Shown here in pieces: positions 15,837-24,640 of a stretch of DNA of 62,153 bases. Within the stretch, counting starts at the first letter, position 1; each line of letters starts with the position of its first letter. Below the pieces are notes generated by a model. That model was given only the letters and a program-made list of their open reading frames with translations, was not told the DNA's origin and did no database searches. The stretch is from Companilactobacillus nodensis DSM 19682 = JCM 14932 = NBRC 107160 (GTDB taxonomy: Bacteria > Bacillota > Bacilli > Lactobacillales > Lactobacillaceae): contig NZ_BAMN01000011.1 in the NCBI RefSeq assembly GCF_000615905.1, positions 1 through 62,153 on the forward strand, read 5' to 3'. The translations under genes and the position numbers were made by a program.

Positions 15837-17716
15837 TTAGGGTATTGATACGAAAATTTGATTTCTCTTTCCATCCATTCGTTGCGTTTTAGTTTTAAAT
15901 TGTTTCATCCTACAAATTTCACGGCTAAAAGCTATTTGTGATACTGCTTTGTAACCATTGTCAGTACACCAAACTGAATACATGATATAAGCATCCTTAA
16001 CAACTTCATTGATCAACTTAGGTTGTTCATCACGCAAATATAAAATAATCGGATTGTTAAGTTCTTCGTATTTCTTAGCTTCAGAATTAATTCTTTTGGA
16101 AGTGGCAAATTTATGATTTTTAAGAAGTCGTTTAAGTCCGTTCAAACCTAAAAGTAAAACATATTGCATTGATTCCGTTGATAGTAACTTATCGGTAATG
16201 AATGGATCATAGTCAGCATCTTTGGAAGTGAAATGTGCATTAAAAGGAATGAACATTAAACGCCTTGTTAATCCATTAGAAGTATCATTGATTCTTGGCA
16301 TTTTATTGGCACTGAAGATTAACTTTGAATAGTTATTAAAATCAAAAGGATCTCTACCCTTTCTTTCAGCATTAATAGTTTCACCAGTGGTTAACTTCTT
16401 GAATTCACTATTATCTTTGATGTATTCATTAGAAATATCATCACCAATATTGGCTAACTTGCCAAATAGTTCAGCAGTTTTGAATCGTTGCCCTAACTCC
16501 TTTAAATCCAGTGAAGATGTATTATCACTGCCAACTAATTTACGAACAATCTTTAAATAAGAACTTTTACCGTTTGATCCATCACCGGTTAGAATGAATG
16601 CTTTACCTAACTCATTACGTCTGAATAGAACATAACCAAAGATTTCTTCAAGGATTAATCTTAATTCTTTATCATTCACCGATATCTTATTTAAAGTTTT
16701 ATCAGTTATCTCATAATAAGCATCTTCAACAAACTTGATTGGAACCTTATTTTTAATTACGATTTCAGGACTGAAATCTTGAAGTTTCCAAGTATCAAGA
16801 TTGAATAATCCATTTTCTAAAGCAATATATCGAACATCAGCTAGTGGTTTTTCTTCAGCTTGCAATTGAAGATAACTAAGAACTTCAATTCGTCTGGATT
16901 TCGTTAGCCCTGGTAAATGTCTAATCATTGCTCTTTCAATATCTGCTTGATCATCGGAATACACACCATCTTTGTAAATATGTAAAACACCGGCTACTAG
17001 AATAATATGATGTTCAGCAATCAAGAATTTAGCAAACTTATCATGCAAAAATGAATTTTTACTAAAGAATGTTTCCTTTAAAAAAGCATCATTACGAAGG
17101 ATAATATCAACTTCACGTTTTGGTAATGGATCATCAAGGATGTAATCATTAATTAGCCTAATCGTTTGCCGAATATCATCACGACTCATTCCAGCCTTTT
17201 GTAGAACTAAGATGTAATTGAACAATTTTTGATTTCGTTCACCAGATTTTAATTCTTCAATATGGTTTCTATGATTGCTTAATGGTAAAAGCCATTTTGG
17301 CATTGCATCAAAATGAGATGTTTTACGAACCCATTTTCTGGTTTTGCCTTCAATACGTAACGGATCAGCAGTATTCTTAATTCCAAGTTTAAAATCTGCT
17401 TTGATTCCTAATGCTGTATACCAACCAATTTTGTTAGTTGTTAAATCATAACCTTGAAAGTAAAAATGCATTCCGTGATTAGTTTCAATGCTGAGAAATT
17501 AATATTCAAGTTATCCAATATCTTTAACAATTTGTGTGATTCTGGCCAATTATCAACGTCAACACATATGTAATCATCAGACAAGATACCAACATATGAA
17601 TCTTCTTTACGAACGGTATCGAATTTTAATAATTTTTGACCACTTTTAAATTTACTAGAAGCGTGCTTTCCATCGCCTCTTAAATATCCACGATATAAAA
17701 TAATTCTCACCTCCAA
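15837..17716 (-). pseudogene. Phage primase-helicase (Prim-Pol + D5_N + P4-type helicase), frameshifted
   Basis: Two ORFs form one gene. The first (to 17441) has primase features RGDGKHASSKFK and the metal motif ICVDVDNWPE. The second (15837..17471) has the D5 domain and SF3 helicase: Walker A TGDGSNGKSS (residues 295-304 of that part), then FSANKMPRI and GLTRRLMFIPF. They join as SALK-TNHGMHFYF if one A is restored to the AAA run at 17483-17485. Start is unclear: GGAGGTGAGA is followed by ATT ATT TTA TAT; TTG 17716 and GTG overlap the binding site. Either a broken replication gene or a base-calling error. Confidence 0.8.
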
Positions 17717-17732
17717 TCTGAACTAACAATGA

Positions 17733-17924
17733 TTACTTACCGAATAAAATATGTTTTGTATCATCGTCAACCATATATCCCTTACCCCACGGCATTACCA
17801 AGAAATATAAGCCTTCATAATCATCAACAGCTTCAACAGAACAAACAAACTTTGGATTGATGAGAGCTTGAGTAACTTGTAAATTTTCAAATTCATTCTC
17901 ATAATAAATATCTATTTCGACCAT
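17733..17924 (-). CDS. Small phage protein, unknown function (63 aa)
   Basis: A 63-residue acidic protein beginning MVEIDIYYENEFENLQV, with GLYFLVMPWGKGYMVDDDT. No transmembrane segment or known motif. It overlaps the end of the preceding small membrane protein gene by 13 bases and is followed closely by the primase gene, so it belongs to the replication operon. Confidence 0.6.
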   Translation of the reverse strand: MVEIDIYYENEFENLQVTQALINPKFVCSVEAVDDYEGLYFLVMPWGKGYMVDDDTKHILFGK

Positions 17925-18118
17925 CTTAAAACCTCTTGTAGCATCTGGTTGTTATCTATAGAAATATCAAAAAGATTGTTGTTCTGTTCTCTAAGAATTT
18001 CATTTTGATATTTCAATAACCTATTTTGTTCCAAAAGTCTTTTTGTATATTTGTAATCTTCAAAAAATAAAGCGAATAGTATAATACTAAAAATTATTCT
18101 TGTAATTATTTCAATCAT
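17912..18118 (-). CDS. Small membrane-anchored coiled-coil phage protein (68 aa)
   Basis: The N-terminal 20 residues form one membrane helix (IEIITRIIFSIILFALFF), followed by an Asn/Leu/Gln-rich coiled coil (NRLLKYQNEILREQNNNLF). The ATG overlaps the stop of the preceding small ORF. The role is unknown; membrane anchoring of a replication factor would fit, but nothing shows it. Confidence 0.6.
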   Translation of the reverse strand: MIEIITRIIFSIILFALFFEDYKYTKRLLEQNRLLKYQNEILREQNNNLFDISIDNNQMLQEVLRWSK

Positions 18119-18254
18119 CAGAATTGCCCTCAGCCTTACTTAAAAATGTAATTCCAATTCTAATGTTGCCATCTGATTGATCATTAATAGAAATATCTGA
18201 AATATTATTAATTTCAATATCATTGATATAAATCTTGCCAGCCTTAATTTTTAT
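18111..18254 (-). CDS. Possible 47-aa phage ORF with non-AUG start
   Basis: An open frame of 47 codons (ATA AAA ATT AAG GCT..., (M)KIKAGKIYINDIEINNIS) fills the gap between two small genes and overlaps both neighbours as phage genes usually do (its TGA overlaps the next ATG). It has no ATG, GTG or TTG; the only candidates are ATA (18252-18254) or ATT behind AAAGGA. It could be a gene whose ATG mutated to ATA. Not called by standard tools. Confidence 0.35.
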   Translation of the reverse strand: MKIKAGKIYINDIEINNISDISINDQSDGNIRIGITFLSKAEGNSDD

Positions 18255-18457
18255 TTCATTCCTTTTTCAATTTCTCCATATTCAACGATTTTAAATTGTG
18301 CTTTCTCTGGAAAACGATAACTCATATTAAATATTGCTTTTTCAGCACCTTCATGTGTGTCATAAGTGCATAATCTTTGGTGAAAACTTGATCTTGCTCT
18401 AGTCATAATCTTCCAATGTTTATTATCTTCATTAACTAAAACTACAAATATATTCAT
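18251..18457 (-). CDS. Small phage protein, unknown function (68 aa)
   Basis: 68 residues, MNIFVVLVNEDNKHWKIMTRA..., basic in the middle (SSFHQRLCTYDTHEGAEKAI). Its ATG overlaps the DNA polymerase stop (ATGA), so the two are translationally coupled. No known domain is visible. Confidence 0.6.
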   Translation of the reverse strand: MNIFVVLVNEDNKHWKIMTRARSSFHQRLCTYDTHEGAEKAIFNMSYRFPEKAQFKIVEYGEIEKGMK

Positions 18458-20184
18458 TGCTCATGACCTTCAAAGTCTTTCACTCTTGATTGGGCTAATC
18501 TGATGTACCACTCTCTATCTAATGAGGGGGGGACTTTTTTATTTTTGACATTTCCGTTATCAATAAAACCGTGTTTTGGAACAAACCCAATCTTTTCTAA
18601 TGAACCATTTTTTAATTTGAATAGTTGTAAATCATCCTGGTCAGTGCTTGCGAAAACACGCTGAACTTTACCAGGTATTTTTTTGACTAGTTTGTGTTGA
18701 CCAGTAGATGTGTCATATCCAAGTGCCGCTCCATCATATTTGTAACTTAACTTCACAACCTTCTGAAATTGATGTAAATCATCACAATCTTCAATGGTTT
18801 GTTTAACTGGTATTCCATCAGTAAAATACTTGACTATTGCCTTATTGATTATTGGAAGGTCATAATCTAAGTTATTCAATCCTTTAACATAAGAACCTTT
18901 GGTTTTAACATAACCTGATTCATGATCAATCATGATGTAATTGTTGACGTCCTTTTGAATGACCTCATCAAAATATTTAAACTCTAATCCCATGCCAGTA
19001 CGCTGTTCCCACTCGTAACAAATATCATCAACCTTATCGAAGTAACTATTATCCAATAATCGAACGTACAAACCATCAGTGTTTGATTGGATAAGTTCAA
19101 CGTATGGTTCTAATTTTTCAATCAAATTAAGTAGCAACATCATTCCACAAACACATACATTGTTAGCTTGACGTGGATCAAATAGACCATTGTATTTATC
19201 TTTGGTCGCTCCATAAGTAGAATTAAGAACAATTTTATAAGGACCTTGCCGGGGGTCCTTTTTTGCCTTGTATTCCAATCTGGTTTTAAGAATTTCGGCG
19301 AACTTCTTTGGATTAGAAATATTTCTACTGACATAACCGTAATTAACCATGATTGTGGGGTAGTAACTACCAACATCAACATTGATAATTGTTCCTTTAG
19401 CGTGATAATTTTCTTTGGCTCCGTGTAACCCACCCCAGGCAAAAATATGTTTAACACCTGCAACCTCACGGATATAACTTTGTTCATAATCATCAGCAGT
19501 TTCATAGAATTCAACGACATCATTGTATTTATCAATCTGCATAGTTTCGGGAAAACTGAAATCCATTTCATCATCACGTTCTATTTTTGGTTGTTGTGCA
19601 TCAAGAATAATTGCTGACAACTGAGCTTTAGTTTTTCCAATATATTTAATAGGAAGATTAAATGTTTTGATTAAACCTAAGGTGGTTTCAAACTCTTCAA
19701 TTCTTTCAGTAAAAACATTGATAGTTTCTTCAACGTCATGAGTACAATATTTAATTACTTCATCAAGTTCGTCATTGGTTAATTTACGTTTAATAGTAAA
19801 ATCAATCTTTGATTCCTCAACATCATCACCCATAAAACCTTCAAGCTGCTTTAATGATTGACCACGAATTGTATTGATATCAAAGGTTAAAAACTGAATT
19901 TTATATAGTTGTTTGCTAAATTGCCAACCCATTCTATCTTGGTTAATAATCCAATCATTCATTTCTTGCGGTGTAAAACCGGCAATGATGGCTTTAGCAA
20001 TATATTGATCGTAGTGGCGACTATTAAAACCTACCCAAATATCATTTTTATGTTTGTGATAGTAATTAATGAATCGATCCGTATCATTAACGATTACCGT
20101 CTTTGAACGGTTATCAGAATCAAGGATGACTACCAACCAATCCTTTACAAAACATTCAAAATCATAAAATAAGATTTCGATCAC
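18454..20184 (-). CDS. Family B DNA polymerase with 3'-5' exonuclease
   Basis: A compact 576-residue replicative polymerase. Exonuclease: Exo I FYDFECF (6-12), Exo II VGFNSRHYD (51-59), Exo III YCTHDVEE (146-153). Polymerase: motif A NVDVGSYYPTIM (268-279), motif B KIVLNSTYGA (317-326), motif C QSNTDGLYV (366-374). Spacing from motif A to B is only ~45 residues, so the fingers are very short compared with the usual ~800-residue enzymes. Many phages with this gene set carry a family A polymerase instead. Downstream of DUF669 in the replication operon. Confidence 0.85.
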   Translation of the reverse strand: MIEILFYDFECFVKDWLVVILDSDNRSKTVIVNDTDRFINYYHKHKNDIWVGFNSRHYDQYIAKAIIAGFTPQEMNDWIINQDRMGWQFSKQLYKIQFLTFDINTIRGQSLKQLEGFMGDDVEESKIDFTIKRKLTNDELDEVIKYCTHDVEETINVFTERIEEFETTLGLIKTFNLPIKYIGKTKAQLSAIILDAQQPKIERDDEMDFSFPETMQIDKYNDVVEFYETADDYEQSYIREVAGVKHIFAWGGLHGAKENYHAKGTIINVDVGSYYPTIMVNYGYVSRNISNPKKFAEILKTRLEYKAKKDPRQGPYKIVLNSTYGATKDKYNGLFDPRQANNVCVCGMMLLLNLIEKLEPYVELIQSNTDGLYVRLLDNSYFDKVDDICYEWEQRTGMGLEFKYFDEVIQKDVNNYIMIDHESGYVKTKGSYVKGLNNLDYDLPIINKAIVKYFTDGIPVKQTIEDCDDLHQFQKVVKLSYKYDGAALGYDTSTGQHKLVKKIPGKVQRVFASTDQDDLQLFKLKNGSLEKIGFVPKHGFIDNGNVKNKKVPPSLDREWYIRLAQSRVKDFEGHEQ

Positions 20185-20248
20185 CTCACTTTATTACTTG
20201 GGCATTGCACCCATTCGGCATTGTTTTAAGTGATACTGCACTGAATGA

Positions 20249-20737
20249 TTAATCCAATAATTTAAGAATCTTCAAATCCTTGAAATCTTTGTTTTTCTTA
20301 TTAGTTGTTTGTTCTAACTCATAATGATACTCATCGTTATCAGAAACTTCTTCGGCAATATCCATAATCAAATCTGCATAATCTTTGAATCCGTTAAATT
20401 CAACTTCATCATCTTCAAACACTCCCAAACTACGAAGCATTTCGTCATTATTATGAATTTGTAAACCAACATATTGACTGTTTGGTTGCATTACTCCGTT
20501 ATAGAAAATCAGGCTTCCTTTATATTCTCCCGACTCAATCTTGTATCGAATTGAAAGCATTGGATCACCTTTCTTTGATTCTTTCAATTCCATTTGAGCG
20601 ACACTTACCTCATAAGTATCATCAGGAATTTCAGGATAATCTCCAGAATTATCTTCGGCATCCTTGATGTCCTTTTTAATTTCGTCCACATCTACCGCTT
20701 TATCAAATTTATTCCAGTTATAATTTTCTTCAGACAT
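20249..20737 (-). CDS. DUF669 phage protein (putative ssDNA-binding protein)
   Basis: 162 residues with the DUF669 pattern: acidic N-terminus (MSEENYNWNKFDKAVDVD), YPEIPDDTYEVSVAQMELKE, then a beta-rich central part (GDPMLSIRYKIESGEYKG) and a Lys-rich tail. DUF669 proteins are encoded next to RecA/Sak4-like ATPases and are thought to bind single-stranded DNA. The ATG overlaps the stop of a 19-codon ORF (TAATG), linking it to the recombinase gene. Confidence 0.8.
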   Translation of the reverse strand: MSEENYNWNKFDKAVDVDEIKKDIKDAEDNSGDYPEIPDDTYEVSVAQMELKESKKGDPMLSIRYKIESGEYKGSLIFYNGVMQPNSQYVGLQIHNNDEMLRSLGVFEDDEVEFNGFKDYADLIMDIAEEVSDNDEYHYELEQTTNKKNKDFKDLKILKLLD

Positions 20738-20796
20738 TATTTAGCATCCTCGCTTTCAGTGTTTTCAATTGAATCTAAGTATTCATCTATTTCCAT
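20737..20796 (-). CDS. 19-aa acidic peptide ORF between recombinase and DUF669
   Basis: MEIDEYLDSIENTESEDAK, starting behind AAGGAAG (spacing 7) two bases after the ATPase stop and ending TAATG on the DUF669 start. Its main function may be translational coupling across the gap, but a functional peptide cannot be excluded. Confidence 0.4.
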   Translation of the reverse strand: MEIDEYLDSIENTESEDAK

Positions 20797-20798
20797 AA

Positions 20799-22598
20799 TT
20801 AATCTTCCTTCTTTGCTGTTCTTCTACGTCTACGACGTGGTTTAGGTGCTTCTTCAGGTTCTGGTTCGGATTCTGATTCAGTTATTTCTTCATCGTCTTC
20901 ACCAGGAGGTGTTTGGCTATCTTCGTCATCAGTTGATGGCTTTCGTGTACGGCGCTTACGTTTAGGTGCATCCTCTTCAGCAGGTTCTTCAGCCTTTTTA
21001 GTTCTACGCTTGCGCTTAGGTTTTTCGGGTTCTTCTTCGTTCGTGTTTTCGGTTGATTCAGGTTGTTCCTGGACTGGTTTTTGTTCGGATTTAGTCTTAG
21101 GACGTTCAGCATCCTTTGGTTGTGCATCTTTAAGTGCTTCAATGAATGCATCTTTTTCAAGTGGAACTTCTTTAACCTTGAAATTAAAGCGACCACCACC
21201 AAAAACATTTGGTTGTTTCTGGAGCATCAATAGATGTTCATCACTGTCGTTAACATAAGCTCTCATAGTGATATCAACGGTACCGGTTAGGAAGTTAGCA
21301 GTTTTGGCATCAATATTTGGTTGGAATGTAGTTCTAACTGATCCATTTTTTAAAGTAATATCGTTTCTTAATTCACGACTGATATAAACAATCTGAAGTC
21401 CAACCGCTTTTAAACGCTTGATAGCATTGTCAAATTCCTTAGTTACCATGCTCCAACCTTTACCATAAGTTCCATCACTTTCATGCTCCCAATTGAATTT
21501 ATCCATAATGTAAGTACGACATGCTTCACGAAGGTCTTCCATCAAATCGATAACGATTGTTTGATAATGCTCCGTATTGCTAACTTCTAAGGTTTGAACA
21601 ACTTCCAGGAATGTTTCCCAAGCTAACTTACGTTTAGTCATTCGTCCTTCCTTTTTAACCTCATCTTGGATTGGTAAAACGGGACTTGTAATATTGTCGG
21701 TATTACCATCAGTGTTCAGCATTAAGACATCATCAAACTGATCCATAAAAGTTGTTTTTCCAACATAAGAATCCGCATAAAGCCAGATGTCTGGTTTCAA
21801 ATCCATTTGTTTCTTGCGACGTTCATTCTTTGGTAATTGCATTAAAATTTCTCCTTTTTCATTTTGAATAGCATTTAAATAATTTGGTGCAAATCTCGGC
21901 ATACAACTAAAACAGTGATCAACATTCTTTGGATATTCAGTAGCTGCTTCAATTTCTTTGATTGTGTTTTGAAAATATAAAACGTTCATTTGGTCGTATT
22001 TAATAGGTACTAGTTCCGGTTCTGATTTAGACACTTCTTCAGTAAGTCGCTTTCTAAACTGATATAAACTTTCCGTTTGTTTCTGTTTAATACCAGTTTT
22101 GGGAATGAAGATATATCCAAGATGTTTGATATTGAATCCTAACTTTTCCAGGTAATACTTATACAAGTGAAGTTGTCCGGATTCCAAATAGTTTTCAACG
22201 TGATTGGAATATTTAAAATCAATAACAGTTGATGTTCCATCAGGTACAGTAATTATTAAATCAGCAAATCCAATGAAGTCTTTAGTGATGATTGGGTATT
22301 CATGTTGAAACTTACAATCTTTGAAGTTATCCAAAATATCATTCACTTTTGGCAACAAGATTTGTAATTTCATCATTTCATTTACCTGGTCATTAGTGAT
22401 TAATGGGAATGAATCAAAATAATCTTTCTCCATTGCTTTCTCGCCCGATTCCAATCCTTTATGAAGTGCATGACCTAAAATTAAAGGGCTATTAGCATCT
22501 AATTTGGGTATCTCAATCAACTTATCTATGTACCGTGCTTTGTAGTGATATGGGCATTTGTGCCACAAGTCCACACGTGAATAACTGTATCTTGTCAA
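20799..22598 (-). CDS. PD-(D/E)XK nuclease fused to Sak4-like RecA-fold ATPase
   Basis: 599 residues. Residues 1-250 form a Cas4/RecB-type nuclease: C15, H43, D113 (GFADLI), VIDFKY with D127/K129, and HCFSC near 229-232. Residues 253-500 form an AAA/RecA-like ATPase of the Sak4 annealing/recombinase class: Walker A ADSYVGKTTF (275-284), VLMLNTDGN, Walker B-like TIVIDLMEDL. Related phages usually encode these as two proteins. M253 (21840-21842) has AAGGAG eight bases upstream, so a separate 347-residue ATPase is probably also made. The last ~100 residues alternate acidic and Arg/Lys blocks (KPKRKRRTKKAEEPAEE), predicted disordered. TTG start behind GGTGAT. Confidence 0.82.
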   Translation of the reverse strand: MTRYSYSRVDLWHKCPYHYKARYIDKLIEIPKLDANSPLILGHALHKGLESGEKAMEKDYFDSFPLITNDQVNEMMKLQILLPKVNDILDNFKDCKFQHEYPIITKDFIGFADLIITVPDGTSTVIDFKYSNHVENYLESGQLHLYKYYLEKLGFNIKHLGYIFIPKTGIKQKQTESLYQFRKRLTEEVSKSEPELVPIKYDQMNVLYFQNTIKEIEAATEYPKNVDHCFSCMPRFAPNYLNAIQNEKGEILMQLPKNERRKKQMDLKPDIWLYADSYVGKTTFMDQFDDVLMLNTDGNTDNITSPVLPIQDEVKKEGRMTKRKLAWETFLEVVQTLEVSNTEHYQTIVIDLMEDLREACRTYIMDKFNWEHESDGTYGKGWSMVTKEFDNAIKRLKAVGLQIVYISRELRNDITLKNGSVRTTFQPNIDAKTANFLTGTVDITMRAYVNDSDEHLLMLQKQPNVFGGGRFNFKVKEVPLEKDAFIEALKDAQPKDAERPKTKSEQKPVQEQPESTENTNEEEPEKPKRKRRTKKAEEPAEEDAPKRKRRTRKPSTDDEDSQTPPGEDDEEITESESEPEPEEAPKPRRRRRRTAKKED

Positions 22599-22732
22599 TC
22601 ATCATCACCCCATTTAAACGCTTCAGATAACTTACTAATGAAGTCATTCATGTCTTTAGAAAGTGCGTCAGCTTTCTTTTGAAGTTCCAAGATGGCCTTT
22701 TTACGTTGTTTCTTTTTTTGACGTTTATTCAT
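22595..22732 (-). CDS. Small basic phage protein (45 aa)
   Basis: MNKRQKKKQRKKAILELQKK followed by ADALSKDMNDFISKLSEAF. It has a highly basic N-terminus and an amphipathic helix. It overlaps both the VRR-NUC stop and the nuclease start, tightly packed in the operon. It could bind nucleic acid; no family is recognised. Confidence 0.5.
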   Translation of the reverse strand: MNKRQKKKQRKKAILELQKKADALSKDMNDFISKLSEAFKWGDDD

Positions 22733-23067
22733 TCAAACCACCGTTCCTTCCATTGCTTAAAATTTAAACAATAGTAATCAAATTCTGGATGCTTGGGATT
22801 AGGTGTTTTGGTAGGTCTTAGAACGTAACCTGAACCACCGTTAGCATTGATACCCGCTAAACTTCTAGCTTGAAGCACTGTTTCGTTGTAGCTAGTTCCA
22901 TCCGATTTAAGTTCTATTCCATGAAATTCGCCATTAATGCACGCTAGGATATCCGGAACACCTTCTTTAGTAAATTTGGACCCACCCCAGTACTTAACAA
23001 ACCAAACATCATTATCTTTAAGATATTTAATAACCTTCTTTTGAAACTCACCTTCAGATAATTTCAT
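22729..23067 (-). CDS. VRR-NUC domain nuclease
   Basis: A 112-residue single-domain VRR-NUC (PD-(D/E)XK fold) protein: E5-G-FQKKVIKYLK helix, GVPDILACINGEFHGIELK (catalytic D and ExK), then an SLAGINANGGSGYVL segment. Such nucleases occur in phage replication modules and probably process branched DNA. Coupled to neighbours by 4-bp overlaps. Confidence 0.82.
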   Translation of the reverse strand: MKLSEGEFQKKVIKYLKDNDVWFVKYWGGSKFTKEGVPDILACINGEFHGIELKSDGTSYNETVLQARSLAGINANGGSGYVLRPTKTPNPKHPEFDYYCLNFKQWKERWFE

Positions 23068-23381
23068 TTCTTCACCGTGATTCTTAATGATGGTTTACGT
23101 ACCGTTTTCTTTGGATAATCAACCATTAATGCTAAATACTCATCTGGTTCATTCTTTTTAAATTTCTTTAGATCAACGCTTTTTGATTCTGAACCAGCTA
23201 CTAATGTGGCTTTCAAAACACTGTTATCAATTGACTTAACATCATATTTTTCCATCTGTTCTTTAAGCTCATTTTCGAGCTTCTTTTTTTGTGCTGAATA
23301 CTCATCAATAGTTTTCTTTAAAGCCACATAGCCAGTAATTAAAGGTAGGTTGGCTTGTTCAAACTCGGTTAATTCGTTCAT
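23064..23381 (-). CDS. Phage replication-module protein, coiled coil (105 aa)
   Basis: 105 residues: MNELTEFEQANLPLITGYVA, a predicted coiled coil (EYSAQKKKLENELKEQMEKY), then a beta/basic part ending KKTVRKPSLRITVKK. It overlaps helicase and VRR-NUC genes by 4 bp on each side. Similar short coiled-coil proteins accompany phage SNF2 helicases; the function is unknown. Confidence 0.6.
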   Translation of the reverse strand: MNELTEFEQANLPLITGYVALKKTIDEYSAQKKKLENELKEQMEKYDVKSIDNSVLKATLVAGSESKSVDLKKFKKNEPDEYLALMVDYPKKTVRKPSLRITVKK

Positions 23382-24544
23382 AAGTTGTTCTCCTTTTCAA
23401 ATAATTTATCCGTGTAATCTTTACGCATTTTAAGAACTTCAAGCATTCGCCATTCAACACTCCCATCAGTCAGTAAATAATAGTAAAAACATGGTTTGTC
23501 TTGACCGATTCTATGAATACGTTTCTTGGATTGCTCAAATAGTTCTGATTTGTCTGTAAGTGTGAAATAAATAATCTTGTTAGCTTTTTGAAGATTTAGA
23601 CCCATGGCACCCGCCTGGTATTGAATCAATGAAACACTGTTGCTTTTGTTCTCATAGTTATCCATATCCTTTAAAGAACCGTTCATGGTTGATACTGGCT
23701 TATTTAATTTCTGACATATCTTTAACAGTTCTTCATATTCGGCTTTGAAGTTGTAGAAAATTATCAAACGATCGTTGGTACTAGAAATTAAATCTTCAAC
23801 CTGGTCCAATTTATGTTTATTCCATACACCTGCAAACTGGCGTAAATATAATTTGGCGGTAGCTGCTGTATCACCAACAATTTCTTTATCGTTTTTAATT
23901 GCGTAGTGATCTCTCGCAAAAGTCTTGTAATCCGTGGTAGTTTTACACTTAATATAAATCTCGTTTTGTTTTGGTAAATCGAATACTTCGTTGGATTTCA
24001 TGAAAACTGCACCATGTTGATGTAGTTTCTTAATAAGTCGGTCGGTATGCTGATATCCAACTATCTTGAAATGACCCATAATCTCATCCCACTCTTGGAT
24101 AGTGTATTGATTTAGAAATACTTTCTTCTTGATGTTCCATCCTAACAAGTGAAGTTGGCTCCAAAGCTCCTCGTACTTTCCACCCGTTGGTGTACCGGAA
24201 AGTAAAATCACGTTATCAGGTTTTAATTTAAGAATGAATTTAGATTGATTAGAGCGTTCATTTTTAATCTTGGAAGATTCATCAAGCATTAAAGTAAAGT
24301 TTCTTAGCTTCAATAATTCTGGTCTTCTCCAAGCTGTTTCATAGTTCACAACCAAAATCGAATCTTCAGGAATCGTTTGAATTGGTTGTTTTGAATACCT
24401 AATAACTTGATAATCATCTGAATAATATTCATTGAAGTGATCTATCCAATCTTGAATCTTGGACTTTTGGCAAATTACTAAATTAAAAGGTGTATTTAAT
24501 TCCCAAAGTTTTTCAGAACCAACAAATGTTTTCCCTAAACCCAT
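23378..24544 (-). CDS. SNF2/DEAD-type helicase, starting at Walker A
   Basis: 388 residues of a superfamily 2 ATPase: MGLGKTFVGSEKLWEL (motif I), TLMLDESSKIKNE (motif II), ILLSGTPTGG (motif III), C-terminal SLIQYQAGAMGLNLQKAN and RIHRIGQDKPCFYYYL (V/VI of SNF2 type). The frame is open further upstream, with KLFKHQEDVL and RVAYYLDM, but a TGA (24545-24547) stands between LDM and MGLGKT. This ORF can start only at the Met of motif I by restart at TGAATG, which would remove the Q-motif region. Either split or inactive. Confidence 0.75.
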   Translation of the reverse strand: MGLGKTFVGSEKLWELNTPFNLVICQKSKIQDWIDHFNEYYSDDYQVIRYSKQPIQTIPEDSILVVNYETAWRRPELLKLRNFTLMLDESSKIKNERSNQSKFILKLKPDNVILLSGTPTGGKYEELWSQLHLLGWNIKKKVFLNQYTIQEWDEIMGHFKIVGYQHTDRLIKKLHQHGAVFMKSNEVFDLPKQNEIYIKCKTTTDYKTFARDHYAIKNDKEIVGDTAATAKLYLRQFAGVWNKHKLDQVEDLISSTNDRLIIFYNFKAEYEELLKICQKLNKPVSTMNGSLKDMDNYENKSNSVSLIQYQAGAMGLNLQKANKIIYFTLTDKSELFEQSKKRIHRIGQDKPCFYYYLLTDGSVEWRMLEVLKMRKDYTDKLFEKENNL

Positions 24545-24640
24545 TCACATATCCAAGTAATAAGCTACCCTGTTATATGGTTCGGTCTGATTTAATACAT
24601 CTTCTTGATGTTTGAATAACTTAATCTTGGACAATTGCAT
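24545..24640 (-). pseudogene. Detached N-terminal (Q-motif) part of the SNF2 helicase
   Basis: 31 codons from ATG 24638-24640 (TTG 24632-24634 also possible), containing KIKLFKHQEDVLNQ and RVAYYLDM, then TGA followed at once by the ATG of MGLGKT. The order DM-stop-MGLGK looks like a six-base insertion (ATGTGA or TGAATG) into an uninterrupted LDMGLGKT. Its start lies in the tail of the HNH gene. Confidence 0.65.
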
